Positions 34,027-41,482 of a stretch of 64,000 nt of DNA are shown here, piece by piece. Position 1 is the first letter of the stretch. Each line of letters starts with the position of its first letter. This DNA comes from JAFMJV01 sp034436555 (GTDB lineage Bacteria > Chloroflexota > Limnocylindria > Limnocylindrales > CSP1-4): NCBI GenBank assembly GCA_034436555.1, contig DAOTUU010000055.1, positions 87,279-151,278 on the forward strand. Reading direction: 5' to 3'. The notes below the pieces were generated by a model. The model saw only the letters and a program-made list of their open reading frames with translations, did no database searches and was not told the origin of the DNA. The translations under genes and the position numbers were made by a program.

Positions 34027-34857
34027 ATGGCCGCCACGTTCTTCATCACCCTGCGCGAGGGCCTCGAAGCCGCGCTCATCGTGGGCATCATCAGCGCGTA
34101 CCTGGTCAAGGTCGGTCGCCGGGACCTGCTGCCCGCGGTCCTGCTGGGCGTGGGTCTCGCGGTCGCCCTGTGCATCGCGGTGGGCGTGGGTGTCGTCTCC
34201 ACCATCGGGCGCCTGCCGCTGCCGGTCCAGGCCACGCTGGAGGGCCTGGGTGCGCTGACCGCGGTCGTCGTCGTGACCTGGATGCTGTTCTGGATGCGGC
34301 GCCAGGGTCGGGCGCTCAAGGGTGAGCTGGAGACGCAGATCGCCTCGGCGCTCGAGCGCGGCACCACCGTCGCGCTCGTGGGCATGGCCTTCCTCGCGGT
34401 CATCCGCGAGGGGTTCGAGACCGTGCTGTTCCTGTTCGCCGTGATGGGATCGCGCGGAGACACCATGGCCGCCCTGGTGGGTGGTGCGATCGGCCTCGTG
34501 ACGGCGGCGGTCATCGGCTACGCCATCTTCGCGATGGGCGTGCGCATCAACCTGAAGCGCTTCTTCACGATCACGGGCACGCTGCTCATCTTCGTCGCGG
34601 CGGGTCTGGTCACGTATGCCGTGGCGGAGTTCACGGAGGCGGGCCTCCTGCCGCCCAGTCCGGTCGCCTGGGACTGGGGCTCGGTGCTGCCCGAGACCTC
34701 GCCGCTCGGATCGGTCCTGTCAGGTCTGCTGGGGTATCGCGCCGCCCCCACCGTCCTCCAGGTGGTGGCCTACTTCGCCTACCTGGTGCCGGTGCTCATC
34801 CTGTTCCTGTTCGACGACCGACTGCACCTTCGGCGTCGGCAGCCGGCGAGCGCCTGA
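34027..34857 (+). CDS. Ftr1/EfeU-type high-affinity iron permease
   Basis: A 276-residue membrane protein of the oxidase-dependent iron transporter family. Both REGxE iron-binding motifs are present: LREGLEAAL at the N-terminus and IREGFETVLF in the fourth segment; about seven hydrophobic helices are seen. ATG 34027 has AGAGGA upstream and places the first motif right at the N-terminus as in other members; TTG 33976 would add a hydrophilic tail. With the cupredoxin encoded next it forms a reduced Efe system; no DyP peroxidase (EfeB) gene is visible here. Confidence 0.9.
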   Translation: MAATFFITLREGLEAALIVGIISAYLVKVGRRDLLPAVLLGVGLAVALCIAVGVGVVSTIGRLPLPVQATLEGLGALTAVVVVTWMLFWMRRQGRALKGELETQIASALERGTTVALVGMAFLAVIREGFETVLFLFAVMGSRGDTMAALVGGAIGLVTAAVIGYAIFAMGVRINLKRFFTITGTLLIFVAAGLVTYAVAEFTEAGLLPPSPVAWDWGSVLPETSPLGSVLSGLLGYRAAPTVLQVVAYFAYLVPVLILFLFDDRLHLRRRQPASA

Positions 34858-34866
34858 GCGCTCGCC
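34845..34866. terminator. perfect 9 bp hairpin across the iron-permease stop codon
   Basis: GGCGAGCGC (34845-34853) and GCGCTCGCC (34858-34866) are perfectly complementary around the loop CTGA, which contains part of the stop codon. With no T-run and a coupled gene only 20 bp on, it may tune expression of the cupredoxin relative to the permease rather than terminate fully. Confidence 0.45.
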
Positions 34867-34886
34867 CAGGCCGGAGGCCCACCCGA

Positions 34887-35273
34887 ATGACCCGATCCCG
34901 TGCGCTCGCCGCCGTCTCGCTGCCGATCGTCCTGCTCGCATGCGGCGGCGCGGCGCCCACGCCGGCCCCGTCGGTCAAGGATGTGGTGACCACCACGGTC
35001 GCCGTGGAGCTGGTGGACTACGCGTTCAAGCCCGCGGACATCACGGTTCCCGCAGGTCGAGTGACATTCGCCCTGGACAACACCGGCGCCCAGGAGCACG
35101 AGTTCGAGATCCTCAAGGGCGAGGCGGTGGTCGATGAGGTCGAGGGGCTCGTTCCGGGGCTCTCGCGCGACATGGTGGTGACCCTCACCCCCGGCGAGTA
35201 CACCATCGTGTGTCGGCTCGCGGACCACGAGGTCCGCGGCATGAAGGGGACGCTGACCGTCACCGACGGCTGA
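34887..35273 (+). CDS. cupredoxin-like lipoprotein (EfeO N-terminal-domain type)
   Basis: A 128-residue protein. The signal peptide ends at a lipobox (VLLACGG), then comes one cupredoxin fold: VELVDYAFKPADITVPAGRVTFALDNTGAQEHEF, with probable metal ligands His in QEHEF, Cys in YTIVCRLADHEVRGM, and the nearby His and Met. It probably oxidises or delivers iron to the permease encoded just before it. Confidence 0.83.
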   Translation: MTRSRALAAVSLPIVLLACGGAAPTPAPSVKDVVTTTVAVELVDYAFKPADITVPAGRVTFALDNTGAQEHEFEILKGEAVVDEVEGLVPGLSRDMVVTLTPGEYTIVCRLADHEVRGMKGTLTVTDG

Positions 35274-35308
35274 TCCAGCCGCCGCCTCGGCGTCATCCCG
35301 CCGCCGCC

Positions 35309-35761
35309 TCAGCCCGCCGGCAGGCACTCCCGGCAGCGCCCGACCACCGTCAGGTGACTGAGGTCCACCTCGAACCCCCGCCTCACGCGGAGCTCGGTCA
35401 CGAGGCCGGCGGCATCGGTGGCCTCGATGTCCCACGTCCCGCCGCACGCGTCACAGTGCAGATGGCCGTGCACCGTCTCCGGCAGCACATGGTATTCCTC
35501 GCGCCCGTCCGGTCCATGGGCGTGGCGGACGAGGCCGAGCGCCTCCAGCACGTCCAGTGTCCGGTACACCGTGGATGGGATGGTGGCCGGATCCACGGCG
35601 CGACAGCGCTCCACCAGATCGGCGCCCGTGACATGGCCATCGGTTGCCGCCAGGACGTCGATGAGCAGCCGCCGCTGCGGCGTCCAGCGGAGTCCGCGGG
35701 CGCGCAGTCGATCCCGCACCTCCGACCAGGCTGGCGACATCGACGATCCAGGGTGCCCCAT
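35309..35761 (-). CDS. zur: Fur-family metal regulator (probable Zur)
   Basis: A 150-residue Fur-family repressor: winged helix with LRWTPQRRLLIDVLAATDGHVTGADLVERC and STVYRTLDVLEALGLV, a metal site with HGHLHCDACG, and a C-terminal RCREC. The paired CxxC motifs form the structural zinc site. ATG 35761 is supported by TATCCT 7 nt upstream (leaderless arrangement). It is divergent from a Znu-type transporter operon with a palindromic operator between, so zinc (Zur) is the favoured effector; manganese cannot be excluded. Confidence 0.82.
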   Translation of the reverse strand: MGHPGSSMSPAWSEVRDRLRARGLRWTPQRRLLIDVLAATDGHVTGADLVERCRAVDPATIPSTVYRTLDVLEALGLVRHAHGPDGREEYHVLPETVHGHLHCDACGGTWDIEATDAAGLVTELRVRRGFEVDLSHLTVVGRCRECLPAG

Positions 35762-35815
35762 CGGACGAAGGATACGGTGTGCGGCGCCGCGGCGTCAGAA
35801 CAGCTATAACTGGCT

Positions 35816-35833
35816 GTTGCATACTGTTGCAAC
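35816..35833. promoter_or_regulatory. probable Zur operator
   Basis: GTTGCATACTGTTGCAAC is a perfect 6-6-6 inverted repeat in an AT-richer patch between the divergent regulator and binding-protein genes. An AACAG/CTGTT pair (35799-35818) overlaps it. It lies about 35 bp before the binding-protein ATG. Confidence 0.6.
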
Positions 35834-35867
35834 AACCTGATCACCCGACAGGCACTTGGAGGACCTC

Positions 35868-36911
35868 ATGCCCCCGACGTCCACCCGGTCGGCGCTCGGC
35901 GTCGCTCTCGCCGCGACCCTGGTCGCGATCGCCCCCTGGGCCGCATCCGCCCAGTCCCCGTCCTCGGTGTCCTCCGCCGGCTCGCTGGGCTGGTACGACG
36001 ACCTGACCGGCGAGCCGGATCTGTTGGACGTGGCGACCACCGTGGCGCCCATCAGCTCCATCGCCCGGAATGTCGGCGGCGACCGCATCCGCCTCCACGG
36101 CATCGTGCCGGACGCCACGAACTCGCACACGTTCGAGCCCGCTCCCTCGGATGCGCGCCACCTGGCGAACGCGGACCTCATCATCGTCAACGGCCTTCAC
36201 CTGGAGCAGCCCACGCTGGACCTTGCGGAGGGCGCCAAGAAGCCCGACACGCCCATCGTGCGGCTGGGGGACCAGACCATCGGCCCCGATGAGTGGCTGT
36301 TCGACTTCAGCTTCCCGGAGTCGGAGGGTGACCCCAATCCGCATCTCTGGATGAACGTGCCCTATGCCGCGGAGTACGCCACGTACATCCGGGATGCGCT
36401 GGCCGCGGCGGACCCCGCCAACGCGGACTACTACACCGGCAACCTGGAGCGATTCCAGGCGGCGCTGGCGGACCTCGATGCGCGCATCAAGGAAGTCGTG
36501 CCGACGGTCCCGGAGAACTCCCGCAAGCTGCTCACCTACCATGACTCGTGGGCCTACTGGGCCCGGAACTACGGGTTCGACGTGATCGGCGCGGTCCAGG
36601 CGTCCGACTTCTCCGACCCCAGCCCCCGGGACGTGGCGGACCTCATCGACCAGATCCGGGCGGAGGGCGTGCCTGCCGTGTTCGGGTCGGAGGTGTTCCC
36701 CAGCGCGGTCCTGGAGCAGATCGCGTCGGAGGCGGGCGCCACGTTCGTGGATGACCTGCGCGATGATGAGCCGCCCGGCGAGGAGGGCTCCGCGGAGCAT
36801 ACCTATCTGGGCATGCTGCGCAAGGACATGATCATCATGATGGATGCCCTGGGGGGGCAGGGGACCGCCATCTTCGAGGACATGCCCGTGGAGGACACCT
36901 GGCTCCCGTGA
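35868..36911 (+). CDS. znuA: zinc/manganese ABC transporter substrate-binding protein (ZnuA-like)
   Basis: A 347-residue cluster A-I solute-binding protein. After a signal peptide ending ASAQSP, metal ligands are visible: His in DATNSHTFEP, His in DPNPHLWMN, His in LTYHDSWAYWARNYG and an acidic residue in FGSEVFPS. It lacks the long His-rich loop of enteric ZnuA. GGAGGA precedes ATG 35868. First gene of the operon with ATPase and permease, next to the Zur operator. Confidence 0.88.
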   Translation: MPPTSTRSALGVALAATLVAIAPWAASAQSPSSVSSAGSLGWYDDLTGEPDLLDVATTVAPISSIARNVGGDRIRLHGIVPDATNSHTFEPAPSDARHLANADLIIVNGLHLEQPTLDLAEGAKKPDTPIVRLGDQTIGPDEWLFDFSFPESEGDPNPHLWMNVPYAAEYATYIRDALAAADPANADYYTGNLERFQAALADLDARIKEVVPTVPENSRKLLTYHDSWAYWARNYGFDVIGAVQASDFSDPSPRDVADLIDQIRAEGVPAVFGSEVFPSAVLEQIASEAGATFVDDLRDDEPPGEEGSAEHTYLGMLRKDMIIMMDALGGQGTAIFEDMPVEDTWLP

Positions 36912-37837
36912 TGGCGGCGGCTCCGTCAGCGGTCGTGACGGCGGCGGCTCCGTCCGCCGACACGCTCGTCCGTTTCGAGGGTGTCAGCGCCAGCTATGGC
37001 GGCCCCGCCGTGCTGGCGGACGTCAACCTGTCGATCGCGCGTGGAGCGCTCGTGGGCGTGGTGGGGCCCAGCGGCGCGGGCAAGACCACGTTCCTGCGCG
37101 CGATGGTCGGCGGCGTGCCGCGGCTGCGGGGTCGGGTCCTGGTGGACGGTCGCCCGGTCACCTCGAACCGCAGCTCCGGCGTGGGCTGGGTGCCCCAGCT
37201 CGAGACGGTGGACTGGAACTTCCCGGCAACGGTCCGGGAGGTGGTGCTGATGGGTCGCTGGGGGCGATCGCCGTGGCGGGCCTGGATGTCCCGTGAGGAT
37301 CGTACGGCCGCGGACGCGGTCCTCGACCGGCTGGGCATCGGCGGACTGGGCGACCGCCAGGTGCGCCAGCTCTCCGGCGGCCAGCAGCAGCGCGTGTTCC
37401 TGGCCCGCGCGATGATCGGGGACCCGTCGCTGCTGCTGTTGGACGAGCCCACCAGCGGCGTGGACATCAGGACGCGCGACGAGGTGCTCCATCTGCTGGC
37501 GGACCTCAACCGCGCGGGCACCACGATCGTGATGACCACCCATGAGTTGAACTCGGTCGCGGCACACCTGCCGTGGGTCATCTGCATCAACCGGCGGGTG
37601 GTCGCGGAGGGCGAGCCGGAGCGCATCTTCACGGCGGCGGTGTTGAACGCGACGTACGAGGCGGACCTGCGCATCGTCCATCAGGATGGCGCGATCCTGG
37701 TCGCGGACGCCGCACCCCACCGGCTGCGCGATGCGCTGCGCCACCGTCACGACGGCTATGAGCATGCGCATCACGAGCACGCGGGCGAGCCGCACGCGCA
37801 TGACGCGTCTCTCGGCGCGGGTGGGATGCCGGGCTGA
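36911..37837 (+). CDS. znuC: zinc/manganese ABC transporter ATPase with His-rich tail (ZnuC-like)
   Basis: A 308-residue ATPase. Walker A is GPSGAGKTT, the signature is QLSGGQQQRVFLARAM, and Walker B is LLLLDEPTSGVD, followed by TTHEL. The last ~35 residues are histidine-rich (RHRHDGYEHAHHEHAGE then HAHD), an extension that could bind and sense zinc on the cytoplasmic side. ATG 36911 shares its A with the preceding TGA. It drives the ZnuB-like permease whose ATG overlaps its stop. Confidence 0.9.
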   Translation: MAAAPSAVVTAAAPSADTLVRFEGVSASYGGPAVLADVNLSIARGALVGVVGPSGAGKTTFLRAMVGGVPRLRGRVLVDGRPVTSNRSSGVGWVPQLETVDWNFPATVREVVLMGRWGRSPWRAWMSREDRTAADAVLDRLGIGGLGDRQVRQLSGGQQQRVFLARAMIGDPSLLLLDEPTSGVDIRTRDEVLHLLADLNRAGTTIVMTTHELNSVAAHLPWVICINRRVVAEGEPERIFTAAVLNATYEADLRIVHQDGAILVADAAPHRLRDALRHRHDGYEHAHHEHAGEPHAHDASLGAGGMPG

Positions 37838-38712
37838 TGGACCTGCTGACCGAGCCGCTGTCCTACCAGTTCTTCCGGATGGGCCTCGCCGTGTCGATCC
37901 TCGTCGGCCTGCTGTGCGGGCTCATCGGGGTGTACGTGGTGCTGCGCCACATGAGTTACATCGGCCACGGGCTGTCGCACGCGGTGTTCGGCGGCGCGGT
38001 CGTGGCGTACGTGGCGAGCATCGACTTCTACCTGGGCGCGGGCACCTGGGCGTTCTTCTCGGCGCTGCTCATCAACGCGGTCGCGCGCAGCCACCGGGTG
38101 GGCGCGGACGCGGCGATCGGCATCGTGACCACGGCGAGCTTCGCGTTGGGCGTGGCGCTCATCTCGCAGACGCGCAGCTTCACCACGAACTTCGAGGCGG
38201 CGCTGTTCGGCAACATCCTGGGCGTCACACCGCTGGACCTGCTGGTGGTCCTGAGCGTGACGCTCGCGGTGGCGGCGTTCATCGTGCTGTTCTACAAGCA
38301 GCTGCTGTTCGTGACCTTCGACCCGGAGGTGGCGCCCATCTTCGGCGTCCGGACGCGCACCGTGGACGCGCTGTTCGCGCTGGCGCTCGCGGCCACGATC
38401 GTGGCGTCCATCAACGTGGTGGGTGTGACCCTCATCGCGGCGACGCTCATCATCCCCGCCACCACGGCTCGCCTGATGACCGACTCGTTCGCGCGGATGC
38501 TGGTGCTGTCATCCGCGCTGGGCGCCGTGTCCGGGGCGCTCGGGATGTACGCGAGCTACTGGCTGGACATCTCCTCGGGCGCCACGATCGTGCTCCTGGA
38601 GGCGGGCATCTTCGGCGTCGTGTTCGTGGCCGCGGCCATCTCCGGCCGGCGCCGCGTCTGGGAGCCTGCGCCGGTCGCGCACGGCGGGGCGGCGCACGCG
38701 TTCGACGACTGA
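37837..38712 (+). CDS. znuB: zinc/manganese ABC transporter permease (ZnuB-like)
   Basis: A 291-residue ABC-3-family permease with eight or so hydrophobic helices and the family features GLSHAVFGGAVVAY and VVGVTLIAATLIIPATTARL. It overlaps the ATPase stop by one base and ends the operon. Confidence 0.9.
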   Translation: MDLLTEPLSYQFFRMGLAVSILVGLLCGLIGVYVVLRHMSYIGHGLSHAVFGGAVVAYVASIDFYLGAGTWAFFSALLINAVARSHRVGADAAIGIVTTASFALGVALISQTRSFTTNFEAALFGNILGVTPLDLLVVLSVTLAVAAFIVLFYKQLLFVTFDPEVAPIFGVRTRTVDALFALALAATIVASINVVGVTLIAATLIIPATTARLMTDSFARMLVLSSALGAVSGALGMYASYWLDISSGATIVLLEAGIFGVVFVAAAISGRRRVWEPAPVAHGGAAHAFDD

Positions 38713-38821
38713 CCGGGCCGGGGTGGTGGTCGGCCCGCCCGCCTCGCGCGGATCCGTTCGGGGCATCGGGAGCGGCGTCGCTCTGGCTGTGCGCCGCAGG
38801 CCCATGAAACCAGCGTGCTCG

Positions 38822-38827
38822 TAGACT
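38822..38827 (+). promoter_or_regulatory. TANNNT element of the second vapBC operon
   Basis: TAGACT ends exactly 6 nt before ATG 38834, the same spacing as in the other two toxin-antitoxin operons of this window, suggesting a leaderless transcript. Confidence 0.45.
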
Positions 38828-38833
38828 GGGTCG

Positions 38834-39097
38834 ATGAAGACCACGCTCGATCTGCCCGACGACCTGGTGCGGACGGTGAAGATCCGCGCGGCGCAGGAGA
38901 ACCGCAGGCTGAAGGACACGGTCGCCGACCTCCTGCGCCGTGGGCTGGCGGAGTCGCCGGGGCCTGAGCGATCGGAGCGCCGACGGGTGCGGCTCCCCCT
39001 CGTCACCTGTGCCCACCCCGCCCGCCCGGCCGAGGAGATGACGCCCGGGCGCGTCGCGGCGGTCCTCGCGGAGGCAGACGCCCGCGAGCTCGGATGA
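38834..39097 (+). CDS. VapB-type antitoxin
   Basis: An 87-residue protein with a VapB-like N-terminal DNA-binding domain (MKTTLDLPDDLVRTVKIRAAQ then LKDTVADLLRRGL) and a C-terminal toxin-binding tail. It overlaps the toxin start by four bases. The antitoxin frame is intact although the toxin is broken. Confidence 0.78.
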   Translation: MKTTLDLPDDLVRTVKIRAAQENRRLKDTVADLLRRGLAESPGPERSERRRVRLPLVTCAHPARPAEEMTPGRVAAVLAEADARELG

Positions 39098-39535
39098 CGA
39101 CCAGCTTCCCGGGCGGCAACGTGTGGCTCGCGCTGGCGTTGTTCGGCCATGCCCACCATCGCGTGGCGCGAAGGTGGCGGGCAGCATCGACCATCCCGCC
39201 AGCGTCGTGTTCTGCCGCGCGACCCACAGACCCTGCTGCGGCTGCTCGCGAACGCGTCGGTCCTGGCTCCATACCGTGACCCGCCACTGACCAATGCCGC
39301 CGCCTGGGACGCGTACACCGCGTTCCTCACCGACGATCGGATCGTCCTGCGCACGGACGAGCCCGCGGGTCTGGAGCCCCGGTGGCGAGCGTTCGCCCGC
39401 CATGAGTCCTCCTCTCCCAAGCTCTGGATGGACGCCTACCTGGCGGCGTTCGCGTCCAGTGATGGGGCGCGCATGGTGACGACCGATACGGCGTTCCGGC
39501 AGTTCGGGGGGCTGGACCTGCTCGTGCTCGGCTGA
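39094..39535 (+). pseudogene. frameshifted PIN-domain toxin (VapC-like)
   Basis: The PIN toxin is split over three frames. Frame one gives MTTSFPGGNVWLALALFGHAHHRVARRW to about 39183; the next reads IDHPASVVFCRAT (39186-39224); the last gives QTLLRLLANASVLAPYRD to the stop at 39535, ending in TTDTAFRQF. Removing two bases near 39184 and two at 39225-39226 restores the family motif FCRATQTLLRLL, so two 2-base insertions explain the break. Either the toxin is dead or these are sequence errors. Related to the intact toxin at 44336. Confidence 0.75.
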
Positions 39536-39578
39536 GCGCCCTCTGCGCCAGCCCGCCACGGCACGTGGCCGGATTCCA

Positions 39579-39628
39579 CCACTCGTGGAGGAATCACACG
39601 ACCGGTGGAGGAATCACACCACCGGTGG
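39579..39628. repeat. three CCACNNGTGG palindromes with 20 bp period
   Basis: CCACTCGTGG (39579), CGACCGGTGG (39599) and CCACCGGTGG (39619) are spaced exactly 20 bp apart with AGGAATCACA between them. The same family occurs at 29512-29538. They occupy the start of the 317 bp gap between the broken toxin and the reductive-activator gene. Confidence 0.75.
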
Positions 39629-39654
39629 ATGGACGATGCGCCAGGGGACGGGGC

Positions 39655-39750
39655 GCGTCCGCCGGCCCCGCCCCCCGCTCCGTCGGCCCCGCCCCCCGCT
39701 CCGCCGCTCCCCCGCTCCGCCAGCCCCGTCGGCCCCGCCCCGCCGGCCGA
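39655..39750. repeat. C-rich tract upstream of the reductive-activator gene
   Basis: Degenerate iterations of GTCGGCCCCGCCCCCCGCTC; the complementary strand is G-run-rich. Very similar in composition and position to the tract at 14080-14160, which also ends just before a LacI-type operator. Confidence 0.6.
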
Positions 39751-39760
39751 AGCCGGTGCC

Positions 39761-39773
39761 GGAAACGTTTGCC
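39761..39773 (+). promoter_or_regulatory. LacI-type operator before the corrinoid-activation operon
   Basis: GGAAACGTTTGCC contains the perfect palindrome AAACGTTT and matches the other GGNAACGTTNCC-like sites here with one inserted base. It is 80 bp upstream of the chosen start codon. Confidence 0.45.
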
Positions 39774-39852
39774 GCCCCGCCATCGCGCATGGCAAGATAG
39801 CTCCGCCGCCCCGCGTCAGAGGATGCGCGTGGCGCGCCCCGCAGGAGGTCAT

Positions 39853-41469
39853 GTGCCCGAGGTCATCCACGGGACGGAGCGCCGGCTGATGGTCGCCGGC
39901 CGCACGCTCTTCGAGTACGCGGACGAGGTGTCCGCGGCCGTCCCGGCCTCCTGCCAGCGCACCGGCCGCTGCCGCGAGTGCGTCGTGGAGATCAAGTCGG
40001 GCGGCGCCACGCTCTCACCGCGCACCAGCCCGGAGGCGTATCTCCCCGATGGCTTCCGGCTCGCCTGCCAGGCGTTCGTGGTGGATCCCGCCCAGGATGT
40101 GGAGTTCGGCATCCTGCGCCGCCGGATGCGCATCCTGGGCGCATCCGAGGACAGCCACACGGACATCGACCCCGTGGTCCGGGTGCGCGACGGCATCGTC
40201 CACTACGGCGACATGCCCGTCGACCGCGTGAAGCACATGGTGCTGGGCCTCGCCGTGGACATCGGCACCACCACGGTCGTGTTCCAGCTCATCGACCTGC
40301 TCACTGGCAGGGCCGTGGCGGGCAGCGCTATGGAGAACCCCCAGCGCTTCGGCGGCTCGGACGTGATGGCCCGCATCTCGTTCGACCGTGACCGACCCGG
40401 CGAGCTGCGGGATGCGCTGCGGCGCCAGCTGAACCACGAGCTGCGGGACATCTACGCCCGCCTGGGCATCGACCGCAGCGAGGTCTACGAGGCGGTCATC
40501 GTGGCCAACACCACGATGCGCGACCTGTTCTTCGGCCTGGACGTGACGCCCATCGGCGAGTCGCCCTACCGCAGCTCCACGGAGCACGCGCTGCGCGACG
40601 GACGCGCCGACAGCACCACGATCACCCGTCTCGCCCATCAGGTGGGCCTGCTCGTGGGGCCGCGCGCCCGGGTCATCGGCGCGCCGCTCATCTCGGGCCA
40701 CGTGGGCGCGGACATCGCGGCGGACCTGGTCGCGCTCGACTTCGGCAGCAGGCCCGGCATCAGCATGCTCGTGGACATCGGCACGAACACCGAGGTGGTG
40801 CTGACCGACGGCGAGCGCTACCTCGCCGCCAGCTGCCCCGCGGGCCCGGCGTTCGAGGGTGGCCTCATCCGCTTCGGCATGCCCGGCGCCGACGGCGCCA
40901 TCGAGCGGGTCCGGTTCGATGGCGTGGGCGGGCCGATCGACTTCGACACCATCGGGGACATCCCGCCCACCGGCATCTGCGGCAGCGGCCTCGTGGACAT
41001 CCTCGCGGAGCTGCGCCGGACCGGCTGGATGGCCACCGACGGGCGCCTCCGTCCGGGGGAGTCGGAGATCATGGTCGCGCCGGCGCAGGGCATCTCGTTC
41101 TCGCGCGCGGATGCCTCGCAGCTCGCCCAGGCCAAGGCCGCGAACGCGTGCGGCCAGCGCATCCTGCTGCGGCGCATGGGCATCACCGCCGACCAGGTGG
41201 ACCACGTCTACCTCGCGGGCGGCTTCGCGAACGCCATCGACGTGGAGAACGCGATCGCCATCGGGATGCTCGCGGACGTGCGTCCCGAGACGGTCATCCG
41301 GGCCGGCAACGCGGCGCTGCGCGGTGCGGAGGCGCTGCTCCTCTCGGCCCGCCGCCGCGCCCATCTGGAGCACATCGTGCGCCGCATCGAGCATGTGGAG
41401 CTGGAGACCGATCCCGACTTCTTCGACATGTTCGTGGACGGCTGCCAGTTCCAGCCCATCGCCGCATGA
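39853..41469 (+). CDS. reductive activator of corrinoid proteins (RACo/RamA-like ASKHA protein)
   Basis: A 538-residue protein. The N-terminal ~90 residues are a 2Fe-2S ferredoxin-like domain with cysteines in ASCQRTGRCRECVVEI and LACQ. A linker leads to an ASKHA ATPase domain with LAVDIGTTTVVFQLIDL and MLVDIGTNTEVVL phosphate loops and a C-terminal VYLAGGFANAIDVENAIAIGM. Proteins of this type use ATP to return inactive Co(II) corrinoid proteins to Co(I). GTG 39853 has AGGAGG four bases upstream; ATG 39823 is the alternative. It heads an operon with MTHFR-like and methyltransferase genes. Confidence 0.87.
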   Translation: MPEVIHGTERRLMVAGRTLFEYADEVSAAVPASCQRTGRCRECVVEIKSGGATLSPRTSPEAYLPDGFRLACQAFVVDPAQDVEFGILRRRMRILGASEDSHTDIDPVVRVRDGIVHYGDMPVDRVKHMVLGLAVDIGTTTVVFQLIDLLTGRAVAGSAMENPQRFGGSDVMARISFDRDRPGELRDALRRQLNHELRDIYARLGIDRSEVYEAVIVANTTMRDLFFGLDVTPIGESPYRSSTEHALRDGRADSTTITRLAHQVGLLVGPRARVIGAPLISGHVGADIAADLVALDFGSRPGISMLVDIGTNTEVVLTDGERYLAASCPAGPAFEGGLIRFGMPGADGAIERVRFDGVGGPIDFDTIGDIPPTGICGSGLVDILAELRRTGWMATDGRLRPGESEIMVAPAQGISFSRADASQLAQAKAANACGQRILLRRMGITADQVDHVYLAGGFANAIDVENAIAIGMLADVRPETVIRAGNAALRGAEALLLSARRRAHLEHIVRRIEHVELETDPDFFDMFVDGCQFQPIAA

Positions 41470-41482
41470 GCCCGATGTGCCC

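Noticed and set aside
39565..39852. N-terminal extension of the reductive activator into the C-rich tract
   Set aside because: Residues come from the repeats; the ferredoxin domain begins after GTG 39853, which has AGGAGG upstream.
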